DNA from: Phaeobacter italicus
GTDB lineage: Bacteria > Pseudomonadota > Alphaproteobacteria > Rhodobacterales > Rhodobacteraceae
Direction: 5' to 3'
Length of the DNA stretch: 64,000 bases
Assembly (NCBI RefSeq): GCF_001258055.1
Contig: NZ_CVRM01000034.1
Location: 99,073-163,072, forward strand
The notes beneath the pieces were generated by a model. It saw only the letters and a list, made by a program, of their open reading frames with translations. It was not told the DNA's origin and made no database searches. A program made the position numbers and the translations under genes. Positions 26,340 through 35,489 of the stretch are shown here, in pieces (positions within the stretch are counted from its first letter, which is position 1; every line of letters starts with the position of its first letter).

Positions 26340-28289
26340 ATGGCACATGCAGACCCCCACATCAGCGAAAACTTGCGACCGGTGATCCGGCAGCTTGACG
26401 ACAGCGCAATCAATAGAATTGCAGCGGGCGAGGTGGTTGAACGGCCAGCTTCTGCCGTCAAGGAGCTGGTCGAAAACGCGATCGACGCCGGGGCGACGCG
26501 GATCACGATCGATATCGCCGATGGTGGCAAGACCCTGATCCGCGTAACCGATGACGGGTGCGGCATGACGCCGGATGATCTGCCGCTGGCCCTGTCGCGT
26601 CATGCCACATCAAAGATTGATGGCTCGGATTTGCTGAATATCCACACCTTCGGATTTCGGGGTGAGGCTCTGCCCAGCCTTGGCGCGGTTGGCAGGCTGA
26701 CCATCACCAGCCGGGCTGCGGGTCATGATGCAGCACAAATTCGAGTGTCCGGTGGCAAGCTTGAGCCGGTTAAGCCCGCTGCCTTGCGCGGTGGCACGGT
26801 GGTTGAGCTGCGCGATCTGTTCTACGCCACGCCTGCGCGGTTGAAGTTCATGCGCAGTGATCGGGCCGAAAGTCAGGCGATTGGTGACGTGATCAAGCGG
26901 TTGGCGATGGCAGAGCCATCGGTTGGTTTTACGCTGCGGGATGTGTCGGGCGGCGGTGACGGGAGAGTGACCTTTCGGGCGGATCCTCTGAGCGGGGATT
27001 TGTTTGATGCTCTGCACGGGCGTTTGGCTGCTGTTCTGGGACGCGAGTTTGCGGAAAATGCTCTCAAGATAGATGCCAGCCGCGAGGGCATCCGGCTTTA
27101 CGGTTATGCGGCGTTGCCGACCTATTCGCGCGGTGCCGCCGTGGCGCAGTTTCTTTTTGTGAACACCCGCCCGGTAAAGGACAAGATGCTGACCGGCGCG
27201 TTGCGTGCAGCCTATTTCGATTTTCTCAGCCGCGATCGCCATCCGGCCGCTGCGCTGTTCATCGACTGTGATCCGACACTGGTTGACGTGAACGTCCACC
27301 CCGCCAAATCAGAAGTTCGGTTTCGCGATCCGGGTCTTGCGCGAGGGCTGATTGTCTCCAGCCTGCGGCATGCACTGGCTGAGGCCGGACACCGCGCGTC
27401 GAGCACCGTTGCCGGGGCGACGCTGGGCGCGATGCGCCCCGAACAGCCAACAGCAACTGGTGCACCGCGTGTTTATCAGATGGACAGACCCTCTATGGGC
27501 GCGCGCAGCCTGTCCTATGCGGCACAGGCCCCCTACCGCGCGGACGGAGCCCCTGTGCCGCAAGGCGACGACAATGCGCCCGGTTTCTCGGAATTTGCAT
27601 CGGCTTATAGTGGGCGGGTCATCGATGCCCCCGCACCACCACATCCCGCTATGGCGGGCCAGGCGGTGCAGGAAGACCAGCCCGAGCCACCGGAGCAGAG
27701 AGCGGAAGAGCTGCCCCTGGGCGCGGCGCGTGGGCAGGTGCATGAAAACTATATCATCGCGCAAACCCGCGACGGCATGGTCATCGTCGATCAACACGCG
27801 GCGCATGAGCGGTTGGTATATGAAAAGCTGAAACGCCAGATGGCCGAAAACGGGGTTGCGGCGCAGGCGCTCTTGATCCCCGATATCGTAGAGCTGAGCG
27901 AGAATGACTGCGCCCGTCTTCTGTCAGTTGCAGATGAACTGCAGAAGTTTGGTCTGGGTATTGAGGCCTTTGGGGGCGGTGCGGTGGCGGTGCGGGAAAC
28001 ACCTGCCATTCTCGGGACTGTCAACGCCGAGGCGATGGTGCGCGATATCCTCGATGAACTTGACGATCAGGGGGAAAGCCAGCTGGTGCAGGCCAAGATC
28101 GAAGCGATCCTGAGCCGCGTTGCCTGCCATGGCTCTATCCGGTCGGGTCGCTGGATGCGGGGAGAGGAAATGAACGCGCTCCTGCGAGAAATGGAGGCAA
28201 CACCCCATTCCGGCCAATGCAACCACGGACGGCCCACATACGTCGAACTGAAGCTTGCCGATATCGAACGCTTGTTCGGCCGCACCTGA
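26340..28289 (+). CDS. mutL: DNA mismatch repair protein with endonuclease motif
   Basis: MutL links mismatch recognition by MutS to strand removal. From the ATG at 26340 it has 649 residues. The N-terminal GHKL ATPase shows ELVENAIDAGAT, DDGCGM, TFGFRGEALPSLG and the HPAKSEVRF segment. The C-terminal domain has DQHAAHERLVYE (residues 484-495), the DQHA(x2)E(x4)E metal motif of nicking MutL proteins, plus ACHGSIRSG and QCNHGRPT zinc-linked motifs. So it should nick DNA itself, without MutH. No good ribosome-binding site precedes the ATG; an upstream in-frame start at 26259 cannot be excluded. Confidence 0.95.
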   Translation: MAHADPHISENLRPVIRQLDDSAINRIAAGEVVERPASAVKELVENAIDAGATRITIDIADGGKTLIRVTDDGCGMTPDDLPLALSRHATSKIDGSDLLNIHTFGFRGEALPSLGAVGRLTITSRAAGHDAAQIRVSGGKLEPVKPAALRGGTVVELRDLFYATPARLKFMRSDRAESQAIGDVIKRLAMAEPSVGFTLRDVSGGGDGRVTFRADPLSGDLFDALHGRLAAVLGREFAENALKIDASREGIRLYGYAALPTYSRGAAVAQFLFVNTRPVKDKMLTGALRAAYFDFLSRDRHPAAALFIDCDPTLVDVNVHPAKSEVRFRDPGLARGLIVSSLRHALAEAGHRASSTVAGATLGAMRPEQPTATGAPRVYQMDRPSMGARSLSYAAQAPYRADGAPVPQGDDNAPGFSEFASAYSGRVIDAPAPPHPAMAGQAVQEDQPEPPEQRAEELPLGAARGQVHENYIIAQTRDGMVIVDQHAAHERLVYEKLKRQMAENGVAAQALLIPDIVELSENDCARLLSVADELQKFGLGIEAFGGGAVAVRETPAILGTVNAEAMVRDILDELDDQGESQLVQAKIEAILSRVACHGSIRSGRWMRGEEMNALLREMEATPHSGQCNHGRPTYVELKLADIERLFGRT

Positions 28290-28301
28290 GAGATCCCGGA
28301 T

Positions 28302-29561
28302 ATGGAAAACATGGACATGGCAATCGCAAACATGGACGCGGTGGCCCTTGTGATCGTTGGCGGTGGCGGGCTGATCTTTCTTTTGTTTCTTCTGCTGATC
28401 TTGTCGCTGCGCAATTCTGCGCGGGCCGCACGAGCGATTGAGCCGCTGGGCCACCAGATTGGCGTGCTGGGACAGATGACACAGCAGCTGTCGATGGGGC
28501 AGGAGGCGCTTCGGGGAAATCTGCAGGCCGTGTCGGACACGCAGGCGAATGCACAGCTGCAGATCCTGCAGACAATGGAAAGCCGTCTGAGCGATGTACA
28601 GCAACGCATGAATGATCGGCTCGCGGATAATGCGCTGCGACAGGCACGGGCGCTGGCAGAGATGCAGGAGCGGATGCAAGAAAGCCTGCACGGGTCGACC
28701 AAACGCACGGTGACGTCGCTGACCCAGCTGCAAGAGCGCCTGGCCGTGATTGACAAGGCGCAGGACAACATCACCAAATTGTCCGGAGATGTCCTAGGTT
28801 TGCAGGACATCCTCGCGAACAAGCAGACCCGCGGGGCGTTTGGTGAAATTCAGCTCAATGATATCGTGTCCAAGGCGCTGCCGGCGGACAGCTATGCGTT
28901 TCAGCATACGCTGAGCAACGGCAAGCGGGCTGACTGCCTGATCCACCTGCCCAATCCTCCGGGGCCGATTGTCATCGACTCCAAGTTCCCGCTGGAACCT
29001 TACGATGCGTTGCGCAACGCAGAGACACCTGAGCAGCGTGCGAGTGCGGCGCGTCAGCTCAAGGGCGCCTTGCGTGCGCATATCCGGGCGATTGCCGAGA
29101 AGTACATTCTGGATGGCGAGACCGCGGATGGTGCATTGATGTTTCTGCCGTCGGAAGCGGTCTATGCGGAACTTCACGCCAATTTTGCGGACGTGGTGAG
29201 AGAGGGCTTCGCTGCCAAGGTCTGGATCGTGTCGCCCACCACCTGCATGGCCACGCTGAATACCATGCGTGCGATTTTGAAGGATGCACGCATGCGCGAA
29301 CAGGCCGGCGCGATCCGAACAGAACTTGGCCTGCTGCACAAAGATGTGGAGCGGTTGGGGGATCGTGTTGGCAATCTGGACCGCCATTTCGGGATGGCTG
29401 CCAAGGATATCGCGGAAATCAAGATCAGTGCCGACAAGGCCGGGCGCCGCGCTCAGCGGTTGGACAACTTCGATTTCGAGGAAATCGCCGCCCCCTCGTC
29501 AGGTATTGGACAAGGTGCGGATCCGGTGAATGTTGTGCCATTGGGACGGTCCGACAGCTAA
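28302..29561 (+). CDS. rmuC: DNA recombination protein RmuC
   Basis: A 419-residue RmuC-family protein. Residues about 12-35 form one membrane helix (VGGGGLIFLLFLLLILSL), followed by a coiled coil to about residue 150 and then the RmuC nuclease-like domain (GAFGEIQLNDIV, CLIHLPNPPGPIVIDSKFPL, FLPSEAVYAEL, VSPTTCMATLNTMRAI). The family limits inversions and rearrangements; a PD-(D/E)XK-type fold is proposed. It begins 12 bases after mutL and its stop overlaps the next gene by one base, so all three are one operon. Confidence 0.93.
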   Translation: MENMDMAIANMDAVALVIVGGGGLIFLLFLLLILSLRNSARAARAIEPLGHQIGVLGQMTQQLSMGQEALRGNLQAVSDTQANAQLQILQTMESRLSDVQQRMNDRLADNALRQARALAEMQERMQESLHGSTKRTVTSLTQLQERLAVIDKAQDNITKLSGDVLGLQDILANKQTRGAFGEIQLNDIVSKALPADSYAFQHTLSNGKRADCLIHLPNPPGPIVIDSKFPLEPYDALRNAETPEQRASAARQLKGALRAHIRAIAEKYILDGETADGALMFLPSEAVYAELHANFADVVREGFAAKVWIVSPTTCMATLNTMRAILKDARMREQAGAIRTELGLLHKDVERLGDRVGNLDRHFGMAAKDIAEIKISADKAGRRAQRLDNFDFEEIAAPSSGIGQGADPVNVVPLGRSDS

Positions 29562-30862
29562 TGCGCGAGGCAGGCCTCAACCCACTGCTGCAGGATGCGA
29601 CGGTTGCGGCTGAACGCCTTGTCTCAGTTCTTCGCATGGCTGTCGCCACTGGTCTGCTGCTTGTCTTTGGTCTGACTATTTCCGGAACCGACCTGGGATC
29701 GCTTGCGCCGTATCTTCATCGTCAGTTGTTCTTTGCCCTGCTGACAATGATCGCTTATTTCGTCCTTGGCGCGGGCTGTTTCCTCGCGACCTCTCAGGGG
29801 TGGTTCAGGCCGTGGATGGCCTGGCTGACCGTTACGGCGGATGCGCTGTTCATGTTGCTGAATGTGCGTCTCAGCATCCTGAATGGGGGCTTTGACGGAA
29901 ACATGGCGTTGTTGTTGCCGCCCGCCTGGTTGGTGCCGGTTGTGATGGCGTTTGGTGTGATGCGGATGCATCCACGTATGCAGCTTTATGCGACCTTGCT
30001 GCTGACCGGGGGGCTGACAGCACTGATTTTTTGGCTGCCAACTGCGCCAGAAGGGGATCAGGCGGCCCGTATTGCCGGGCTCCTGACGGGGCCGCCAAAT
30101 GTGATGAAGCTGACGATGATCCTGCTCGCCGGGCTTGTCATGGTGCTGGCCGCCGCGCGGATGCGGCGCCTGTTTCAGCGAGCACTCAGCTCTGCGGAAG
30201 AGCGCGCAAATCTGACCCGCTATCTGCCTGCTCAAATTGCCGATCAATTGGCTGACGGCGGGCTGGACAGCCTGCAACACGGACAGAGGCAAGCGATGGC
30301 GGTGCTGTTCGTCGATATACGGGGCTTTACCCAATGGTCCGAAACCCGTGATCCGCAGGACGTGGGGGATTTCATTACCACGTTCCGCAGCCACGTAGAA
30401 AACAGCGCGGCCCGTCATGATGGCATGATTGACAAATACATGGGCGATGCGGCGATGCTCTTGTTTGCGGAGGCGCCCGCGGAGCGTGGGGCCCCCAATG
30501 GAGCGGCCCGCGCGCTTGCCTGTGCCGCGACACTGTGCAAATCGATCCACGCTTGGTCAGATCAGCGTCTTGCGGCGGGGGAGGACACCGTGGAGGTGGG
30601 CATCGGCGTTCACGCCGGAGAGGTTTTTGCTGGCGTGGTTGGCAGTGAAAACAGGCTCGAATATTCGGTTTTCGGCGATGCGGTAAACATCGCCTCGCGG
30701 CTCGAACAACATAGCAAGACCGTTCCAGAGACAATTATCGCCTCTGCTCAGACGCTGGAGGCCGCAGGGATCGCGCCCGCGCGCGGACGCTGGCGCGCGT
30801 TGCCGCCGGTGGCCTTGCGCGGGCGGTCGGGCGTCATGGACATCTTCGCCAAGGAAGAGTGA
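29561..30862 (+). CDS. Membrane-bound class III adenylate cyclase
   Basis: A 433-residue protein with about six membrane helices in residues 25-200 and a class III cyclase domain from about 245. Metal-binding Asp252 is in FVDIRGFT and Asp296 in DKYMGDAAM. Lys292 and Asp373 are the adenine-selecting pair, so the product should be cAMP. Asn376 and Arg380 (FGDAVNIASRLE) are the transition-state residues. All catalytic positions are present. The membrane part has no recognised sensor name; the signal is unknown. It starts in the TAATG overlap with rmuC. Confidence 0.9.
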   Translation: MREAGLNPLLQDATVAAERLVSVLRMAVATGLLLVFGLTISGTDLGSLAPYLHRQLFFALLTMIAYFVLGAGCFLATSQGWFRPWMAWLTVTADALFMLLNVRLSILNGGFDGNMALLLPPAWLVPVVMAFGVMRMHPRMQLYATLLLTGGLTALIFWLPTAPEGDQAARIAGLLTGPPNVMKLTMILLAGLVMVLAAARMRRLFQRALSSAEERANLTRYLPAQIADQLADGGLDSLQHGQRQAMAVLFVDIRGFTQWSETRDPQDVGDFITTFRSHVENSAARHDGMIDKYMGDAAMLLFAEAPAERGAPNGAARALACAATLCKSIHAWSDQRLAAGEDTVEVGIGVHAGEVFAGVVGSENRLEYSVFGDAVNIASRLEQHSKTVPETIIASAQTLEAAGIAPARGRWRALPPVALRGRSGVMDIFAKEE

Positions 30863-30964
30863 CAGGCCCCCTTCCGCACATCGTCTTTGCCTCAGATCAA
30901 GGACAGCTGGTTTCGTCTGCAGTGTGATAGACTGCAGCAGCGCGGACACAGAAGGAGCGAAGCC

Positions 30965-31288
30965 ATGCTAGAGATCAGTGCCAGAAAAGTGGCCCAGGTT
31001 GCGCTGATGGCCAGAGAACTGGAGCGCGCGGAGGGGGAGCTGCGCGCCTTTATCGACCGCATGGGAGAAGACGAACAGGCGGAGCTTGTCGCAATCATGT
31101 GGATCGGTCGGGATAGTTTCGATGCCTCCGATCTGCAAGAAGCGATGGCTACGGCCCGCCAAGAAGCAACCACTCCCACTGCGGACTACCTTATCGGCAC
31201 GCCGCATCTCGCGGATAATCTGGAAGCGGGGATGGAGGCTTTGGGCATGGATGTTCAGGGCGCCGAGGAAGATGTGATCGGCCGCTAG
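30965..31288 (+). CDS. DUF3775 family protein
   Basis: A 107-residue soluble protein of the DUF3775 family, function unknown. It starts MLEISARKVAQVALMAREL and has the family core LRAFIDRMGEDEQAELVAIMWIGR; the C-terminal third is acidic. An upstream in-frame start at 30887 is rejected because AAGGAG precedes the ATG at 30965 at good spacing. It may be transcribed alone; a 102-bp gap separates it from the cyclase. Confidence 0.82.
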   Translation: MLEISARKVAQVALMARELERAEGELRAFIDRMGEDEQAELVAIMWIGRDSFDASDLQEAMATARQEATTPTADYLIGTPHLADNLEAGMEALGMDVQGAEEDVIGR

Positions 31289-31350
31289 AGCCACATCGGT
31301 CTGTTCTATTTCCTGCAATCGCCATGAGCCAATACCGTCGCGCCAAGGAA

Positions 31351-31378
31351 AAGGGCACCCGTTTTTCGGGGTGCCCTT
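31351..31378 (-). terminator. Terminator of the saccharopine dehydrogenase operon
   Basis: AAGGGCACCC (31351-31360) pairs with GGGTGCCCTT (31369-31378); on the minus strand it is followed by TTTT, 22 bases after the stop of the Lys9-like gene. It may also stop readthrough from the DUF3775 gene. Confidence 0.8.
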
Positions 31379-31400
31379 GGACGTGTTCTCTTGGCGATCA

Positions 31401-32543
31401 TCAGCTGATGTGATCGACCACCTCAAGGTGCTGCGCGAGCTTCCCGATTTCACTCATCCAGGCGTCCACCAACTGCAAATCGCTTGGAGCGGCGTGAACA
31501 CCGGGGGCGATCTTGTTGTTCATCGCGGCTTCGATCGCGAAGGAGACAGGGTAAGACACAAGGCGCGCCATCGCCGTACCGCGAGCGTCCCCCCAGGCGT
31601 CCATCACATAGGTCTTGTGCCAGACGGGGCTGCCGTTTTTCTCGGCCTTCAGCCCCACGCAAAGCACGACCCGATCGGGCTCTCCCTCGTCATAGGCATT
31701 GTCGGCCCAGAACTGATCGGACATTTCCTTGAGCCGGGCATCACCAGCCTCGCCCTCCAATGTCTCGACCTCCTTGAACACGTCTGCCCAAGCATCGGAC
31801 CAACCGTTCAGGCGTAGGGTTCCGCGGACGAACTCTTTCACCTTCCAGTCGGTTTCAAATTCATATTGCGCCATGAAGGGGATGGAGTCGCGGTTGGGGT
31901 AGACTTCAAAGCTCTCTGCAGTGGGCAGCGGGGCTTCGTAAGTGGAGATCGCATCCCAAGGGCGCGCCACATCCAGCTCCTTGAAGTCGCGGATGGATCT
32001 GGACGGAGAGCGCAGCGCCTTGAGCACCCCCAAGGGAGACCAGCTGAACTTGTACCGGAAGGGGTTTGGTGTTTTCGGAATACCGCCACAGTAAGAGATG
32101 AAGCTCAGTTCATTCTCGCTGTCGAAAGCGTCGGATGCCTTGTAGTCCGCCACCAGCGCATGAGCCATCAGATGGTCAATGCCAGGGTCGAGACCGACCT
32201 CGTTGATCAGGCATACGCCTGCGTCTTTTGCCTTTTGGTCCAGGGCTCGCATGTCCGGGGCAATATAGGATGACGACACGAAATGTGCCCCATGTGCGAT
32301 GGCCAGTTCCGCGAGCTCAACGTGCCAGTCGCCTGGCAGCATCGACACAATCACATCTTTGGGGCTGAGCATCTGGCCAAGATTTGCGATGCTGAAGGCG
32401 TGAATGTTGCTGGTCAGATCCCCGACGGCTTCGCGCGCCTTTTCCGGGGTCCGGTTCCAGACGGCAACGTCGTGACCCGCGTCCAGCAGGCGTCGCAGGC
32501 CGGGAATCGCGGACAGACCAGTGCCGCACCAGTGAATTGTCAT
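31401..32543 (-). CDS. Saccharopine dehydrogenase, glutamate-forming type (Lys9-like)
   Basis: A 380-residue oxidoreductase with an N-terminal Rossmann fold (IHWCGTGLSAIPGLRRLL) and the saccharopine dehydrogenase C-terminal domain (NEVGLDPGIDHLMAH, ISYCGGIPKTPNPFRYKFSWS). In lysine breakdown this type oxidises saccharopine to glutamate and 2-aminoadipate semialdehyde. It follows a Lys1-like gene by 59 bases on the same strand, giving both saccharopine-pathway steps. The catabolic direction is inference: dapB in this window shows that lysine is made by the DAP route, so the saccharopine pair is likely degradative. Confidence 0.87.
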   Translation of the reverse strand: MTIHWCGTGLSAIPGLRRLLDAGHDVAVWNRTPEKAREAVGDLTSNIHAFSIANLGQMLSPKDVIVSMLPGDWHVELAELAIAHGAHFVSSSYIAPDMRALDQKAKDAGVCLINEVGLDPGIDHLMAHALVADYKASDAFDSENELSFISYCGGIPKTPNPFRYKFSWSPLGVLKALRSPSRSIRDFKELDVARPWDAISTYEAPLPTAESFEVYPNRDSIPFMAQYEFETDWKVKEFVRGTLRLNGWSDAWADVFKEVETLEGEAGDARLKEMSDQFWADNAYDEGEPDRVVLCVGLKAEKNGSPVWHKTYVMDAWGDARGTAMARLVSYPVSFAIEAAMNNKIAPGVHAAPSDLQLVDAWMSEIGKLAQHLEVVDHIS

Positions 32544-32602
32544 GACTTGTCTCCCTGTTGGTCATTGGTTGCGGGTTTGCACCGCACCAAGGGTTTCCGC
32601 AT

Positions 32603-33658
32603 TCAATCTGCGGTGTGTTCTTTGAATGTTGCGTCCGCACGCCCCCAGACGCCTGCGTCCAGATCTCCCAATGCCAGCAGGGACGGCAGCAATTGTGCTG
32701 CGTAGTCCTCTGAGCTTTCGACAGGGAGCATGGATGGCAGGTTGTCGATGGCCATGACGTCCAGAACGGGTGTGTCAGCGACGCGCAGGGCTGGGGCATC
32801 CCAGCTGGTTGCCCGGTCGTAGACGGGAACCGGGTTGTAATCGCTGTCCGGATCGCAGGCGACATCGCCAATGGCGCTGAGCTTGCGGTCTGCAGTCAAT
32901 GCGTCGCGTGGCACGAAAACCGGAGTGCCGGGGCGGGCAAAAATGCAGTTCAGGAACAGGTCATGGTCAAGGATTTCGGGGAATGGGCCGCCTGTTGCGG
33001 TTTCAGCCATATCCCACTTTGTCACTTTGACGCCCATTGCCTCACAAAGATCCGCGGCGCCGGTGCCCACGCGACCCAAGGCACCGATAACGATGCTGGT
33101 CGGGCGATCGATATTCAGTGCATCCAGTTCGGCGCCCAGATCCGCAAGCAGGGCCTCCTTGCCCGAATATACGCCAACCGGACCACAGATTTCCCCGCGC
33201 TGTTGGGCGGCCCAGGTTTTGAGGGTGACGGCTGCACCTGCATATCCGGCCCAGTAGCCAAAGGCCGCGACACGGCGGCCGGTTTCGTCCACCAGATATT
33301 CAAGATCATAAAGGGTGCCGCCACCGGCCTTGAAGCGTTCCAACAGTGCCTTGCCAGAGTGCTGCCCCTTGAAGGCGTGCCCGAACATGATGTGCCGATG
33401 TGGCAAAGCAGTTCCATCTTCGGGCAGTTCCTTGAGGCCAAAGATGATCGCATCAGCTGGTGCCGTGGGCCATGAGTTCTCTGCCGCGATGTCGCATCCT
33501 GCGTCGATGTAACCCTGCAATGGGATAGCCCGGACAGAGCTTTCCTCGACCGTGACTTTGATCCCCGCGTCCATCAGCGCCTTTGCGCCCTCCGGGGTGA
33601 GACCAACCCGTTCTTCGTTTGGGCGCTGCTCAGCCCTTACCCACAAATGCGTCATCAT
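32603..33658 (-). CDS. Saccharopine dehydrogenase, lysine-forming type (Lys1-like)
   Basis: A 351-residue member of the alanine dehydrogenase/Lys1 superfamily. The N terminus has RAEQRPNEERVGLTPEG; the middle has GHAFKGQHSGKALLERF and YDLEYLVD, typical of Lys1; the NAD fold has IVIGALGRVGTGA. It joins lysine and 2-oxoglutarate to saccharopine when working in the breakdown direction. Two adjacent ATGs (33658 and 33655) follow GAAGGA; either could be used, and a TTG at 33670 is unlikely. Alanine dehydrogenase is a less likely alternative. Confidence 0.87.
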   Translation of the reverse strand: MMTHLWVRAEQRPNEERVGLTPEGAKALMDAGIKVTVEESSVRAIPLQGYIDAGCDIAAENSWPTAPADAIIFGLKELPEDGTALPHRHIMFGHAFKGQHSGKALLERFKAGGGTLYDLEYLVDETGRRVAAFGYWAGYAGAAVTLKTWAAQQRGEICGPVGVYSGKEALLADLGAELDALNIDRPTSIVIGALGRVGTGAADLCEAMGVKVTKWDMAETATGGPFPEILDHDLFLNCIFARPGTPVFVPRDALTADRKLSAIGDVACDPDSDYNPVPVYDRATSWDAPALRVADTPVLDVMAIDNLPSMLPVESSEDYAAQLLPSLLALGDLDAGVWGRADATFKEHTAD

Positions 33659-33666
33659 CTTATCCT

Positions 33667-34281
33667 TCAAAGCATACCTTTGGCAGTCACGGCGCGCACG
33701 GAATCGCGCGCCTCCATCGCTGCCATGAATTCCTGAATCTTGGGGAAATCAGATAGGGTTACCCCGTCGCCCTCCAGCCACGTGCACACCACATAGAGAT
33801 AGCAATCAGCCAGGCTAATCTCATCGCCCAAGACGAACGGCCCGCGCAGGCCGAACTGTGAAATGTAGTCGCAAGAGGCGCTCATGGTTTGCGGGACCAT
33901 CTTCTGCATGTCTTTCCAGCTAGAGCGTTCGCTTGCCCAGCGTGCACCGCGCATCTTGTGAGCGTGGTTCACATGCATGGTGGAGGCGAGATAGAACATC
34001 ACTTCGCGCATGCGGGCCAAGAGCACCGGATCTTGTGGGCGCAGCGCTGCGTCAGGGCTGATGTCTGCGATATATTCCAGCAGGGCACCGGTCTCAGTGA
34101 GGATGCCGCCATCCACCACCAACGCTGGGACACGACCCTTGGGGTTGATTTGCGCATAGGCGGCGCCGGTCTGTTCCTTGGACGCAAAATCGATGTGGAT
34201 CGGCTCGTAGTCCTGTCCCGCTTCTTCGAGGGCGATCGCCACGGCGACTGAAATCGTGTTGGGCGCAAAGTAAAGCTGCAT
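33667..34281 (-). CDS. Glutathione S-transferase family protein
   Basis: A 204-residue soluble protein with an N-terminal thioredoxin-like domain (MQLYFAPNTISVAVAIALEEAG; the NPKGRVPALV cis-Pro loop and ETGALLEYIAD, which bind glutathione) and an all-helical C-terminal domain. It lies 8 bases before the Lys1-like gene, so it may belong to the lysine-degradation unit, perhaps handling a reactive semialdehyde; that link is inference. The exact substrate cannot be read. Confidence 0.87.
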   Translation of the reverse strand: MQLYFAPNTISVAVAIALEEAGQDYEPIHIDFASKEQTGAAYAQINPKGRVPALVVDGGILTETGALLEYIADISPDAALRPQDPVLLARMREVMFYLASTMHVNHAHKMRGARWASERSSWKDMQKMVPQTMSASCDYISQFGLRGPFVLGDEISLADCYLYVVCTWLEGDGVTLSDFPKIQEFMAAMEARDSVRAVTAKGML

Positions 34282-34325
34282 TGGTCGGTCCTCCCTTGGC
34301 TGGTCCTATGGCCTGCGCTGAATGT

Positions 34326-34976
34326 CTAGAGATGCGTTTGTGCGAATTGGCGATCTGGGTGTTCCAGGTGGGGCACCGCGTTGAACAAAACAGGGCTGAG
34401 CTGGCCGCCCATCGGATGTAGACGGTGTAGCGAACTGTTCATGATGGCAAGCGCCATGCGGGCCGTGCCACCGCTATCCAGCCCCATTGTCTGGCGCATG
34501 GCCATGGCGATCAGCCCACCAGAGGTGACCACAATCGCGGGCCCCTCGCCAGCGGCAATTTCCTCTAGTGCCGATTGGGTGCGGTTGGCAAAGTCGCGCC
34601 AGCTTTCCGGTGGGTTGGCGATCTCGTCTGCCTCCCAAGCGGCAAATACCTTGGGCATGTGTGCGACAAACCCCTCCCGCTCCACCGGGATCGGCAGGCC
34701 ATGCTGTGTTTCCATTGCCGCGGCGAGATTAAAGTACTCCATCTCGTTCAGACGAGGATCCTGCACAACATCTGTGAGCCCCATGGCCTGTGCCGTTTCC
34801 AGGTGACGGCGCAGTGTTCCGCAGTAGGCCCGCGGATAGAACGCACCGGTGTCGCGCAGATGCTCACCCAGCCAATGCGCCTGCTGATGTCCCAGATCGC
34901 TCAGCCGGTCATAGCTGGTTTCATCCCGAGCACCTGTATTGGCCTGTCCGTGACGGACCAGGGTGATATGCGTCAT
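34326..34976 (-). CDS. Histidine phosphatase family protein with altered second motif
   Basis: A 216-residue protein of the phosphoglycerate-mutase-like family. The nucleophile motif is present (LVRHGQ, Arg8-His9-Gly10), with a second arginine in CGTLRRHLETAQ and the acidic NEMEYF segment. The usual second catalytic His (SHGG) is replaced: the sequence reads VVTSGG with Ser152. That could lower or change activity. It is 44 bases upstream of the GST gene on the same strand. Confidence 0.83.
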   Translation of the reverse strand: MTHITLVRHGQANTGARDETSYDRLSDLGHQQAHWLGEHLRDTGAFYPRAYCGTLRRHLETAQAMGLTDVVQDPRLNEMEYFNLAAAMETQHGLPIPVEREGFVAHMPKVFAAWEADEIANPPESWRDFANRTQSALEEIAAGEGPAIVVTSGGLIAMAMRQTMGLDSGGTARMALAIMNSSLHRLHPMGGQLSPVLFNAVPHLEHPDRQFAQTHL

Positions 34977-35192
34977 GCGATGTTCCTTTTCGTCGGGGAA
35001 GTCTTAAGCAAGCTTTGCTGCAGTTGAAAGGGCCAGATGCAAGTTTTGGATCCAATATGTGATTTGACTGTGATGTCGCGCGAATAGCGCGCAAATGCAG
35101 CGCCATTGCCTGCCGCCTGGCGGATCAAGCAAGAGCTATGACAGTTCTGTTGGATTGCAACCAAGGACGAGGATCAGCAGCGCGGTTGTGGG

Positions 35193-35420
35193 TCAGGCCC
35201 GGTCATAGCCACGTTTGATCATGCGATTGCGGTGTTTGTCTGCAGCAACAGATACATCGCGCAGGTTGCCATAGATGTTGATGGTACTCTGCCCATTCCG
35301 ACCGGCAACGCCCCATTCGCGCAGGACAGAGACCTCTGCAAAGAGGTTCATCGCAAGTTCGATCCGATAATAGCGCGGAGCCCGCGCCGGTGCTTGGCGG
35401 TAGAGCAGACATGTGGCCAT
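35193..35420 (-). CDS. WGR-domain protein
   Basis: A 75-residue protein that is almost only a WGR domain: ARYYRIELAMNLF-like strand, then VLREWGVAGRNGQSTINIY and a C-terminal basic helix ending KRGYDRA. The Trp-Gly pair is kept; the Arg of WGR is Val here. WGR domains bind DNA ends or breaks in PARP-type and MolR-type proteins; the role of free-standing bacterial copies is unknown. It lies downstream of a two-component system but a 69-bp gap leaves linkage open. Confidence 0.8.
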   Translation of the reverse strand: MATCLLYRQAPARAPRYYRIELAMNLFAEVSVLREWGVAGRNGQSTINIYGNLRDVSVAADKHRNRMIKRGYDRA

Positions 35421-35489
35421 GCCCGAATCATATCGAGGCCGATTCGCGCCGTCCAGTCTGCAGTGGGGCGGGCGCAGTCCCTGGCAGGG

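Noticed and set aside
34977..35192. Search for a gene between the phosphatase and WGR genes
   Set aside because: Short frames there have no ribosome-binding site and no family features; treated as a promoter region.
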